DNA from: Aurelia coerulea
Taxonomy: Eukaryota > Cnidaria > Scyphozoa > Semaeostomeae > Ulmaridae
Length of the DNA: 64,000 nt
Reading direction: 5' to 3'
Assembly: GCA_039566865.1 (NCBI GenBank)
Contig: CM076944.1
Span: forward strand, 14,716,501 to 14,780,500
The position numbers were made by a program, and so were the translations under genes. The notes beneath the pieces were generated by a model. The model saw only the letters and a list, made by a program, of their open reading frames with translations. It did no database searches and was not told where the DNA came from. Shown here one piece after another: positions 21,360 through 33,159 of this stretch (the first letter of the stretch is position 1; each line of letters begins with the position of its first letter).

Positions 21360-24300
21360 TTTATCTAAAACATTCCGTTCGAGCTGAATTGCTGCGGGTT
21401 TTGAACTTTTTACATTTTACCTGAAACAAACCTGTTGGAGCTGAATTGCTGCAGGTTTTGAATTTCTTACATTTTACCTGAAACAAACCTGTTGGAGCTG
21501 AATTGCTGCAGGTTTTGAATTTTTTACATTTTACCTAAAACAAACCTGTTCGAGCTGAATTGCTGCAGGTTTTCAATTTTTTACATTTTATCTAAAACAA
21601 ACCTGTTCGAGCTGAATTGCTGCAGGTTTTTGAATTTTTAACATCTTACCAAAAACAAACCTGTTCGAGCTGAATTGCTGCAGGTTTTGAATTTTTTACA
21701 TTTACCTAAAACAAACCTGTTCGTGCTGAACTGCTGCAGGTTTTGAATTTTTTACATTTTATCTAAAACAAACCTGTTCGAGCTGAATTGCTGCAGGTTT
21801 TTGAATTTTTAACATCTTACCAAAAACAAACCTGTTCGAGCTGAATTGCTGCAGGTTTTGAATTTCTTACATTTTACCTGAAACAAACCTGTTGGAGCTG
21901 AATTGCTGCAGGTTTTGAATTTTTACATTTTACCTAAAACAAACCTGTTCGAGCTGAATTGCTGCAGGTTTTCAATTTTTTACATTTTATCTAAAACAAA
22001 CCTGTTCGAGCTGAATTGCTGCAGGTTTTTGAATTTTTAACATCTTACCAAAAACAAACCTGTTCGAGCTGAATTGCTGCAGGTTTTGAATTTTTTACAT
22101 TTTACCTAAAACAAACCTGTTCGTGCTGAACTGCTGCAGGTTTTGAATTTTTTACATTTTATCTAAAACAAACCTGTTCGAGCTGAATTGCTGCAGGTTT
22201 TTGAATTTTTAACATCTTACCAAAAACAAACCTGTTCGAGCTGAATTGCTGCAGGTTTTGAATTTCTTACATTTCACCTAAAACAAACCTGTTCGTGCTG
22301 AACTGCTGCAGGTTTTGAATTTTTTACATTTTATCTAAAACAAACCTGTTCGAGCTGAAATGCTGCAGGTTTTGAATTTTTACATTTGACCAAAAACAAA
22401 CCTGTTCGAGCTGAATTGCTGCAGGTTTTCAATTTTTTACATTTTATCTAAAATAAACCTGTTCGAGCTGAATTGCTGCAGGTTTTTTAATTTTTTAAAT
22501 CTTACCAAAAACAAACCTGTCCGAGCTGAATTGCTGCAGGTTTTAAATTTTTTACATTTTACCTAAAACAAACCTGTTCGAGCCGAATTGCTGCAGGTTT
22601 TCAATTTTTTACATTTTATCTAAAACAAACCTGTTCGAGCTGAATTGCTGCAGGTTTTTTAATTTTTTACATCTTACCAAAAACAAACCTGTTCAAGCTG
22701 AATTGCTGCAGGTTTTTTAATTTTTTACATTTTACCTGAAACAAACCTGTTCAAGCTGAATTGCTGCAGGTTTTGAATTTTTTACATTTTATCTAAAACA
22801 AACCTGTTCGTGCTGAACTGCTGCAGGTTTTGAATTTTTTACATTTTATCTAAAACAAACCTGTTCGAGCTGAATTGCTGCAGGTTTTGAATTTTTTACA
22901 TTTTATCTAAAACAAACCTGTTCGAGCCGAATTGCTGCAGGTTTTTTAATTTTTTACATCTTACAAAAAACAAACCTGTTCGAGCTGAATTGCTGCAGGT
23001 TTTGAACTTTTTACATTTTACCTGAAACAAACCTGTTCCAGCTGAATTGCTGCAGGTTTTGAACTTTTACATTTTATCTAAAACATCCCGTTCGAGCTGA
23101 ATTGCTGCAGGTTTTGAATTTCTTACATTTTATCTAAAACAAACCTGTTCGAGCTGAATTGCTGCAGGTTTTTTAATTTTTTACATCTTACCAAAAACAA
23201 ACCTGTTCGAGCTGAATTGCTGCAGGTTTTGAATTTTTTACATTTTACCTAAAACAAACCTGTTCGAGCTGAATTGCTGCAGGATTTGAATTTGTACATT
23301 TTACCTAGAATGGCCTGTTCGAGCTGCATTGCTGCAGGTTTTGAATTTTTTACATTTTACATAAAACAAACCTGTTCGAGCTGAATTGCTGCAGGATTTG
23401 AATTTTTTACATTTTACCTAAAACAAACCTGTTCGAGCTGAATTGCTGCAGGTTTTGAATTTTTTACATTTTACCTAAAACAAACCTGTTCGAGCTGAAT
23501 TGCTGCAGGTTTTGAATTTTTACATTTGAACTAAAACAAACCTGTTCGAGCTGAATTGCTGCAGGTTTTGAATTTTTTACATTTTACCTAAAACAAACCT
23601 GTTCGAGCTGAATTGCTGCAGGTTTTGAATTTTTTACATTTTACCTAAAACAAACCTGTTCGAGCTGAATTGCTGCAGGTTTTGAATTTTTTACATTTTA
23701 CCTAAAACAAACCTGTTCGAGCTGAAATGCTGCAGGTTTTGAATTTTTTATATTTTACCAAAAACAAACCTGTTCGAGCTGAACTGCTGCAGGTTTTGAA
23801 TTTTTTACATTTTACCTAAAACAAACCTGTTCGAGCTGAATTGCTGCAGGTTTTGAACTTTTTACATTTTACCTGAAACAAACCTGTTCCAGCTGAATTG
23901 CTGCAGGTTTTGAACTTTTACATTTTATCTAAAACATCCCGTTCGAGCTGAATTGCTGCAGGTTTTGAATTTTTACATTTGAACTAAAACAAACCTGTTC
24001 GAGCTGAATTGCTGCAGGTTTTGAATTTTTTAATTTTTTTTTTAACAAACCTGTTCGAGCTGAATTGCTGCAGGTTTTCAATTTTTTACATTTTACCTAA
24101 AACAAACCTGTTGGAGCTGAATTGCTGCAGGTTTTGAATTTTTTACATTTTATCTAAAACAAACCTGTTCGAGCTGAAATGCTGCAGGTTTTGAATTTGT
24201 TTACATTTTACCTAAAACAAACCTGTTCGAGCTGAATTGCTGCAGGTTTTGAATTTTTACATTTTATCTAAAACATCCCGTTCGAGCTGAATTGCTGCAG

Positions 24301-25010
24301 GTTTTGAATTTTTTACATTTTACCTAAAACAAACCTGTTCGAGCTGAATTGCTGCAGGTTTTGAATTTTTTACATTTTACCTAAAGCAAACCTGTTCGAG
24401 CTGAACTGCTGCAGGTTTTGAATTTTTTATATTTTACCAAAAACAAACCTGTTCGAGCTGAACTGCTGCAGGTTTTGAATTTTTTACATTTTACCTAAAA
24501 CAAACCTGTTCGAGCTGAATTGCTGCAGGTTTTGAATTTTTTACATTTTACCTAAAACAAACCTGTTCGAGCTGAATTGCTGCAGGTTTTGAATTTTTTT
24601 ACATTTTACCTAAAACAAACCTGTTCGAGCTGAATTGCTGCAGGTTTTGAATTTTTACATTTGAACTAAAACAAACCTGTTCGAGCTGAATTGCTGCAGG
24701 TTTTCAATTTTTTACATTTTATCTAAAACGAACCTGTTCGAGCTGAATTGCTGCGGGTTTTTTAAATTTTTACATTTTACCTGAAACATCCCGTTCGAGC
24801 TGAATTGCTGTGGGTTTTGAACTTTTTACATTTACCTAAAATGGCCTGTCCGAGCTGAATTGCTGCAGGTTTTGAATTTTTACATTTAACCTAGAATGGC
24901 CTGTTCGAACTGAATTGCTGCAGGTTTTGAATTTGTACATTTTACCTAGAATGGCCTGTTCGAGCTGCATTGCTGCATGGTTTTGAATTTTTACATTTTA
25001 CCTAAAAGAG
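21360..25010. repeat. Satellite array of about 57-bp units, roughly 64 copies
   Basis: Each unit holds GAGCTGAATTGCTGCAGG, then GTTTTGAATTTTTTACATTT and TACCTAAAACAAACCTGTTC with small variants. The array is continuous for about 3.65 kb and most divergent at its two edges. Variant patterns repeat at about 400 bp (7 units) around 21434-22260, and a distinctive CCAGCT/CATCCCG pair recurs about 850 bp apart (near 23030 and 23880). It lies in the 26.5-kb DUS3L intron. No ORF of note. Confidence 0.95.
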
Positions 25011-25782
25011 CTTGTTCAACAGCATTTTGCACTGGGATTTTACCTAAACGTCTTTCTTGTGCTAATTATGACCTAATTTAAAAAATTAGACCTAACAAAA
25101 ACAACTATCTTCTGAGACTCTTCTCATACACTGGATAGCCTGTGCTCTTTTTCTGTCTATCTTAAAGAATTCTTTTCTCAGTTGCTAGTACTCTCAAAAG
25201 TTCTTTTCATTCTTCCTATCCGGGGGTCTAGCTAAAAACCTTTACACTCGGTGTCATGCTGGGTTCCCGGTAGTCTACTTGTTGTTCTCCAACACCTTTC
25301 TGTTTTTCTAATGACTTGTTTACCTTTTCTCTTTTCATGTCTTGATAGCTCTTATTTGATAATTTCTTGGTAAGAACAATTGCAGAACCTGTGGTATGAT
25401 TGTATCAGTAGAAATTGAACTATGACCAATGCTATACAGTATAGCTTTTAGTAAATCTATTGATGATCATTTTGAAGGAGAGCTTCGTTTTGCTGGACTA
25501 CCCAGGAACCTAAACGCGGTCCGAGATGACTGAAGATTAGTAGTAGATAATCCATATTTTGCTTTCATACCAGAATGCTTAGCGGTAACAATGTTATTAG
25601 TGTTGATAATTTGGCACATTGATAACTGAAAATGAACCCACCATTGAAGATAACATGTGGATTTTAGATCAAATAGAAGTTGAAATGGACGGCCATGGCA
25701 TATAAGCTCCATAAGATCTTTATATACTCCCTATGTAAACCTGTTTGTAAATGTTACAGTTACAGTGAGCTATTTTAACCTT
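25011..25782. other. Right flank of the satellite, no gene seen
   Basis: AT-rich; the short minus-strand ORF at 25467-25712 shows no recognisable features. Confidence 0.3.
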
Positions 25783-26610
25783 TCATTTGACTGATACTCT
25801 TTGTAAGCCCTCTATAATGGCATTTTGTTTAAGCTTTATGATTTTTCTCTCGCCATATTTTTCTCTCCATTATTCCTCTAAAGAATTTCAGTTAGTTTCT
25901 TGCATAGAAAACAGTTTTTGAATCATGGGATGATGACATTCTTATTCTTGGATTGAAACCTATGACTAGGAACCCATCCCCCTCTACCTGTCCCCTCCGG
26001 TCAGCTGGCTATGAATTTTGTTTATGATGCATGAGTTATGGATTGATTCCAGGGATTCTATCAAGGGGCCTCATTTTGATTTCCAGATTTTTGGTAGATA
26101 TCCAGTACACCCCGTTGAGAGAAAGAGATATATTATGCTTTTTACTTGTTTATCTTTAACATTTGATGAAGTATGATGGAAACTGTATATTCTATATCAT
26201 TATTGCTTTTTTATGGTTTATCATGATTATCATATTATTTCAGTTCAACCTTTCCTTTGATTCCTTTGCTAAGATCTATTTAACCTTTCATTTGACTGAT
26301 ACTCTTTGTAAGCCCTCTATGTTAGCAATTTGTTTAAGCTGTATGATTTTTCTCTCACTATATTTTTTCTCTTCACTCTGAAGAATTTCAGTTAGTTTCT
26401 TGCATAGGAAACAGTTTTTGCATCATGGAATGATGACACTCTTATTCTTGAATTGAAACCTATGACCAGGAACCCATCCCCCCTCCCCCTATTCCCTCCG
26501 GTCAACTATACTTTACTTGTTTATCTTTTAAATTTGATTAAGTATTATCGAAACTTTGTTTATTTTATATCATTGTTGCTTTTTTATGGTTTATCATGAT
26601 TATCATATTT
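25783..26610. repeat. Local duplication of two blocks (A-B-A'-B')
   Basis: Block A (about 25783-25998, containing AAGAATTTCAGTTAGTTTCT and AGGAACCCATCCCCC) recurs at about 26285-26505. Block B (about 26140-26240, TTTTTTATGGTTTATCATGA) recurs at about 26510-26610. Divergence is modest. Confidence 0.8.
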
Positions 26611-28290
26611 ATTAACTATCATTGATATACTTCCCATATAATATAATTTTGCCTTCTTTACCACTGTCATTATTACTATCATTATTAATTATTTTGAACA
26701 TTATTTATTAACCTCGTTATTATTACTATGAAAGTACAACACTCTTCCATTGATGGATTTAATGTCTTGAGCATCCAGTGACAACAAGTCTCCTTAGATT
26801 TCTTCAGGATCTTTTCTTGGTATTCTAGCAGTGTTTAGTGTTAGTAATACATTGGTTTGCATTTTGTTGATGGTAAATGTTTGTTTCAATCTGTTCTAGT
26901 TGTCTATGCAGAGTTTTATCATTTTTATTATTATCATTTACATCATTAATGTTCATTATTATTATTATTTTTATTAATTTCTTTATTATTGTTATTACAT
27001 ATTATTATCATGATTATCATTTTCAAATTTGCTCCAGATAGAAGCCCCAAGAAAAGCAGATATCTGCAGGCAAGCAATTTTTTGTTGAATAATTCAGTTC
27101 ATTCAGATAGTTAGATAACTTCTTGGGAATTGTACTCAGAGCATCTATGACTTGGATGGCGTTACTGTTACGGTACACACTTGTGCATCTGGCCTTTGCA
27201 ACTCGTTCATGGGCTACACTACATCTGTCCAGCATAACAGAAAACTTATCAAGATCAACGAACAAGCATCATTACACTGTCTTCTTTGATGTCTGGACTT
27301 TGTTGTTGTGGAATCCCATAAGACATTCTGATTTGCCTTTTTCGATCTGCTTCAACTGGAAGCTGTGTCCGTATCTCACGCTGAATCTCTCCTTTTTGAT
27401 CACAAACTCCTTTGTAACCTAAGAAGGGGCTTCGAGGTCAGTAAGAAAGTAATTAAGTCAGTACACTTGTTGATGCGATTAATTAGCGTTTTTATCTCTG
27501 CTAATTAGCACTGAAATAAAGAAGCGCACAAAGTGCATACAATACAAAAGTTTCCCGCGATCATATAGCAAATTTGACATCGGCTTATTTCATGTTGGAC
27601 AGATTTGACACCATAAGGTTGATACATCGCTACAGCTAACCTGATACAGCAACAAATTAAATTGTATTGGCAGATTCTTGACCTATTTAGTGAATTAATT
27701 ACGCTTGATTTACACAGTTGCCAATTGTATTCTTTGCCGCTTCTTCATCATTTGTCATTTGTAGTCTCTCTGTCTTGGAAGGAGCAGACAATTATTATAT
27801 GGGCTTTTGCAGCATCACACATACAATATTCTTCCAGTTCTTACATTTTTTGTAATTTCCAGCTCTTTATACCGTGTACTGTTTAGCATTAGTAAATATT
27901 TTTGTTGTTGTTGTTATTATCATTATTTTTTCATTGAGATATTTTTGCAACTCTCCTCATCGTGGTGACGATATTCCAGCATCTTATTTATTATTATCTT
28001 GTCTGTTACAATTGTAAATTATATCTTATTTTTAATGTGCATGTATTGTGATGTAAATATATCATTTACTATAAATACTTGGCTGTCCTAGCTCACGTTG
28101 AAGAAGATTGTATATCGAAACGTTTGGTCGAATAACAGTTGGGTTTTTATACTTTATTTTCTGTTATCATTGAAGATGGTTTAGCTTATTATTATTAAAC
28201 TATTATTAGTATTATTAAAGTATTATTATCAAAGTATATTATTAATATTATTATCCTTACACTGTTTGCGGGTTTACAGTCTGTATTGTT
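26611..28290. other. ATT/ATC-rich intronic stretch
   Basis: Scattered (ATT)n and TTATCATT microsatellite tracts (26640-27010, 27900-27930, 28175-28255). A TCGAAACGTTTGG motif occurs near 28116-28128. ORFs at 27023-27422 are on both strands and unrecognised. Confidence 0.4.
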
Positions 28291-28445
28291 TCATTGCAGG
28301 TCAATTACAAAGAGTCTATTTTTAAGAAGAAAAAAAAAACCATGTTTTTTTATGGTGTTCAGCTACTTGAAGAAGTTCTTAGGTCGTCGAAAAGCATAAT
28401 GTATGCAGGTTTAACTTATGCACAAGGCTTGGCAATATACTATCT

Positions 28446-28577
28446 ATTCTCATTGGCAGGGTCCATTGAAATTACAGATGAAGTTAATTCCCTAAGGAAT
28501 AAAACAATAGAAGCATGCCATGGTTTCCCCAGGGACTTGTCTAGCATATATAACACAAAGGTCAGTCTCGTGTCACC
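28446..28577 (+). repeat. Dispersed repeat, copy 2 (about 130 bp)
   Basis: Matches 20306-20436 with a few substitutions. Its right end lies about 15 bp from the truncated 5' end of LINE D. Confidence 0.85.
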
Positions 28578-28591
28578 TCGTGCCAATCCTC

Positions 28592-29277
28592 AAAACACAG
28601 TATATGATAATTGGACACCCTCGTAGAGCTAATAAAGTCGAGATACATGAAACATTGAGACTTAATGGTTCAGATATTAAACGAGTGAAAAAAACCAAAT
28701 CACTTGGAGTCATTGTAGATGAAGGGCTCAACTGGGAAGAACAATTCAAAACTGTCAAAGGCAAAGTTCATGGAGGTCTTGCATCTTTAAAAAAGTTGAA
28801 AAACATCCTCCCACAATCTCAGTTAAGCAATGTTTATCGTGCTCTTGTAGAAAGTTACATGCGATATGCAGATGCTTTTGGGGTAGCCTCTCAAATTCAA
28901 AAAAGGAATCCCTTCAACGTCTTCAAGACAGAGCCGTCTCCATGATCGAATCGTCAAGGATTAAAGACGAATGGTCAAATAATTTCCTTCACGCTGAACA
29001 ACTTGTCATGTTTGATCGTGCCGTTATGGCCTATAAGATCATGAACAGACTCTGCCCGGAAAATCTCTGGAACAAATTACAACGAAGATCCCAATACTCA
29101 AGCTATAACACTCGATTCCGTAGAGATCTTCAGATTCCGAGGTACAATCTGGAGTATGCCAAAAAAGGATTTTCCTATTCAGCTCTTAAGGTCTGGAATG
29201 AAATCCCTATAAGTATTAGGGAGCTTCCTACCTTGTGCCAATTCAAAAAACAGCTAAAAACACACTTGATGAGCTGA
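28592..29277 (+). pseudogene. LINE D reverse transcriptase C-terminal part, one frameshift
   Basis: Motifs: KTKSLGVIVDEGLNWEEQF, KLKNILPQSQLSNVYRALVE, then after a frameshift near 28890-28945 DRAVSMIESSRI, LVMFDRAVMAYKIMNRL, and the C-terminal KGFSYSALKVWNEIPISIRE and QFKKQLKTHLMS. This is the post-catalytic part of a CR1/L2-like RT; motifs A-C are missing because of 5' truncation. Confidence 0.85.
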
Positions 29278-29640
29278 AAGCCAATAAAAACACCACGACT
29301 CCCTGGAAGATTAGCAATGCCATTCTAAAGGACAGGTCCGGGGTTTGTGTGATTGATGGCGGGATGCGGGATGGTGCTGCTGTGGGTGATGTGTGGTGCT
29401 TTTTTCCGCTGTTTTTCGCCTTCTCCTTGTGGGGTTGCATGTTTGGATGGGCGTTGCTTATTTCGGTGCGTGATTTCTCGGGGAGAGGGCGGGCAGTGGG
29501 GGATGTGTCGTGCGTCATTCGTGGCGGTTTTGTCTTGTGCTTTGTCGTCGGTCGTACCGGCTCCGGACTTGTCCTTCTAAGTCTTTTTCATATGTATATG
29601 ATGTTAATTTTGTAAAAAATTTTCTCCATGTAGTATTAGA
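28592..29640 (+). mobile_element. LINE D, 5'-truncated, with GT-rich 3' UTR
   Basis: RT sequence starts inside the palm/thumb region (KTQYMIIGHPRR) at about 28592, ends at TGA near 29277, and continues into a GT-rich UTR to about 29640. In the UTR AAGGACAGGTCCGG (about 29330) and CCGGACTTGTCCTT (about 29565) form a stem around a 220-nt interior. The extreme 3' tail is unclear. Confidence 0.75.
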
Positions 29641-29749
29641 GCTGAAGGGATTTCGTGTATAAATAATTTAAAATGAAAAAATGAAAATGGATGGGGAATT
29701 TCTTTTGAGTATGAAATACCGCACTGGTGTTCCAATAGAGAACAAAGAA

Positions 29750-30600
29750 GTGAAGGTAAATTGAGGGGTGTAGAAATCATACGGTGGATCTTGTATGCTG
29801 ACGATGTAGTGCTCTTCTGCAAAACAACCAAAGAGGCTGAAGACCTTTTGAACATCATCAACAGAACATGCAAACGCTTTGGGTTAACAAAATCGTTTTA
29901 AAAGACCAAGACACAAGTATTTCACAACAATGAACTCACTGAAAGTAAATCTCTGTTTAGTATCGATGGTACGGCAATCGACAACGTGCAGCAGTTCACC
30001 TACCTGGGACAGGTTATCAGCAACAACAAAGAAGTATGCTTCACTGTCCATCGCACTGACCGGGCTATTGCTAAGTTCAATGAGTGACGCAATATCCTAA
30101 CTGATTACAGAGCGAACATACGAACCAGGAGGAAATTAATGGAGAGTTGCGTGAGATCTCGACTAACGTATGGAACCCAAGCATGGTATCCAAACGAATA
30201 GGAAATGAAAAACCTGGAAGTGTGCTGGATACAATGTCTGAGAGGGAGGGTACGGGGTGGTTGGAGACGGAAAGGAAAAAATAATGAGAATGAAGAAGAT
30301 TTCAGCCTTGTATACACAAATGATAGAATACAACAGATTGTAGGAGCACAACACTCAAAACCACATTAACAGACAGTACCAAATCAAATTACATTGGACA
30401 TATCTGCAGAGGTGAGAACACTGCGTTGACAAAGAAAATGATGTTTGCAAAGGCAACCAAAGGATATTACAGAGACCCATGGATAAAGATATCATCCCTA
30501 CAAGGCGTGTCAGTTGAACAGGCAAAGAGAGCCACACAGTCGAGGAAAGAGTTTGCCGAGTTAGTGCAGAGATGCACTACCTCGTCTCCGTGATGGTGAA
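29750..30600 (+). pseudogene. LINE E reverse transcriptase remnant, many stops
   Basis: Translates as IIRWILYADDVVLFCKTTKE (YADD, motif C), RTCKRFGL, SIDGTAIDNVQQFTYLGQV, ANIRTRRKLMESCVRSRLTYG and QAWYPNE, interrupted by several stops. The thumb pattern (YLGQVIS, TRRKLMESCVRSRL) differs from LINEs A, C and D and suggests a second LINE clade, which I cannot name safely. Strongly decayed and hence older. Confidence 0.75.
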
Positions 30601-33047
30601 GACCAAGAAGGAGGAATCTACAGAAAGAAAAAAATCTGATTGGTTTCTTCCAGAGAGACGTTTTTAAAAAGACTTATGCTTACAGAGCAAGTTAACGATC
30701 GTTTTGTATCAAACATGAGACTCTATATAGTTTGACGAATGAAAAGGAGTCCTTGGTGCAGTTTTTTGAATAGTGCTTGAGAAGTGGCTGAAAAATACCA
30801 GTAAGCTCCTTCACGCCCGACAACACCTTTCTCGAGGAGTTTAGCCTCGTTTTGATGCCCCTATACAATGACCGGAAGTGAATATTTTCGCCGACTTTGA
30901 ACGTTTCTTGCAGTGATGCGATATGATTTTTCCGGGTTAATTTAATCTTAAAAGTTAGTGAATTTATCTAAGAAATGTTTAAAGCTAAAATCGTTTTGAT
31001 TTAAACTTCCTAGTAAACTCCACGCAATTTGACAGGATTGATGGTCTTATTTTAAGAGATTTTCATCCGTATTTGGGCAAATTTTTCGAATTCATTGTCT
31101 TTGGTGACGTAAGCAGCGCCTTGAAAACCATGACATTCAGAAAATGCCGTAGATCGTAGAAATTGTTTTGAAGCAGCGTGGTCTGCTTGCTGCTTGCTTT
31201 CAAGAAAACTTTTAGATTCTGAACGAAACGAAGCAATAAACCAATATGCAGAGCACTAGCGATCCTTTTACTACCAGTGAAGGACCAGATCTGGGTTCTT
31301 TGTTCAAGATGCTTTCATGTTTTCAAATAAGTCTCCAACCGGCCAGAAAGAATGAGCCAAGAAGAAGCAGCTTATTTAGGCTACAGCTTCCAATGAAAGA
31401 ACTCTGATATTTATGGATCAAGAACTAGAATCATTTTGTTTATGATGGCAGATGTCTTTGATGGACATATGGATAACAAATTATAGAAAATATGTTACTT
31501 GTACTGGGAAACTTCCTCTCAAGGATGGAACAACTCAATGCAGCCTGGAAATTTCCTCTTGTTGGCTCTAAAAACTGACAGACAAGGAAGATGGGGGAGG
31601 ATGCTGTCTATCGAAATTGCAATGACTATTTCTGAATGGACAACGGCAAAACTGCTTTTTGGTAATTTTCAGAAACTCATGAATAAGCATGTCAGTAGGG
31701 GCTACAGGGTGAAACGGGCGAGCTTTGGGTAAATGGGAAGGCAAATAAATTGAATACAATTCTCAAAAATGTTAAAGCTTTTGAACCACCCTCATTCATG
31801 TTGTTTTGTGAAAGTTGAACTAGAAAAAAATTTGCTGTTTTCCAACTGTCAACATTTGCCCATTTTACCCTCACTCTATCCATTTTACCCCTGCGGACCC
31901 TATGCGACATTGTGTGAGCAATTTAATATCTACGAATGATTTGGAAAGCATATTAAAACTCTATAGATTTGTGCATATTTTTCATGAGATGCAGCTTTTG
32001 AACAAAAACCTCTTTTTGTCGTTTTCTTTGCTCTGATTTTTCATCTTAAATATCACTTGGTTGGAAGCGTATTATTTGGTAGGCAATCATGAAGTTACCC
32101 TTGATCTTCAAGTAGAATCGAGTGCCAACTATCGTATGTGCAACCAGAAGTTAGATTTCAGGCCATGACCTGTGACAATTTCTCCTCGAGTGATTTTACA
32201 AATGCCCACAATAATCATGAAAACTCGAATTCTTGGTTAAAGCCTTTTGGCTTTTGTCACTTGGAAGTTTTGTTCAAAAATCTCTGGTTAAAATTATCAA
32301 GAGTCTGGCCAGGTAAAAGTGGGTGAATTGGGTTTTAGTGGATAAAAAGGCAAAAGGCAAGGATCTGGATGGGGTAAAATGGGTAGGCTGGGGTAAAATG
32401 AGTAGTATTATTGGTGCAGGAAAGTGGTATATCCATAATGCCAATTTAGGCTATTTCAAAAAATTGCAGCTAAAGAAGTTGAAACGATGGGATTCATGAT
32501 TTTTACCAAATTTTTTCACATTTGTCCTCTTACCCATCTTATCCCAGGGTTACCCCTGCAGACCCTATAGAAGGTAAATTTCTGGTATGTCAAAATTCAA
32601 AATTACCGCCAAGATATGTGATGCAGCTTTGGCCAGAGAAAATTTTTGATGGCTAGACAATCCAAACCCTCCAAACCTCGCACCTTTTACACTGGTAGCT
32701 GGTACCCCTATCTCATTGTCAAAATCGAATAGAAAGGAAGATTTTTATGAGAAGAAAGATTAAGAATCCCATCATTCTCAATAGGATGGGGGTACTCTCT
32801 TTAAAACTAATCAGAACAATTGTCTTTGCAGATCAAATTCAGAATAAGTTTCAGACTGTTTCAGAATTGGAAGCATTAAAATTTCAATTTTGTGATGATT
32901 CAATTGCTATTATCTTACCATCTTCCTATCATCAGAGCAAAATCATCAGAGTATCAATTATTGGATTACTCAAATTTTTTCATACATTATAATATTGTTT
33001 TTCATAGAATGCTTTGTTTGCAACAGTCATGTTCCATCAGTTTTGCA
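30601..33047. other. Intronic stretch with dispersed short motifs
   Basis: Contains CACGCCCGACAACACC (about 30808), and CCCTGCGGACCCTA (about 31889) and CCCTGCAGACCCTA (about 32554), both of which recur elsewhere in the window, plus GGGTAAAATGGGTA units near 32370-32400. No gene identified. Confidence 0.4.
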
Positions 33048-33159
33048 TCAGTCTTCAGGCACTGAAAAAATCAAGAATTGCAGTCTTTTGTGGTTGTTGT
33101 CAAATGCTGCTTCAAGGTTGGGCTTGATTGGTAAAGGATAATCTTGTTCTCTTTGGGTC
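33048..33159 (-). CDS. Possible terminal exon of an unrecognised gene
   Basis: On the minus strand TGTTATTTTAG is followed by an open frame of 36 residues (TQREQDYPLPIKPNLEAAF ... FSVPED) and TGA. The acceptor is good and the composition is protein-like, but I do not recognise the family, and no upstream exon was found. It sits in a DUS3L intron on the same strand, so it would have to be a nested gene, an alternative DUS3L end, or chance. Confidence 0.2.

Noticed and set aside
21360..25010. CRISPR-like array
   Set aside because: Units of about 57 bp are contiguous with no unique spacers, no cas genes, and the host is eukaryotic.
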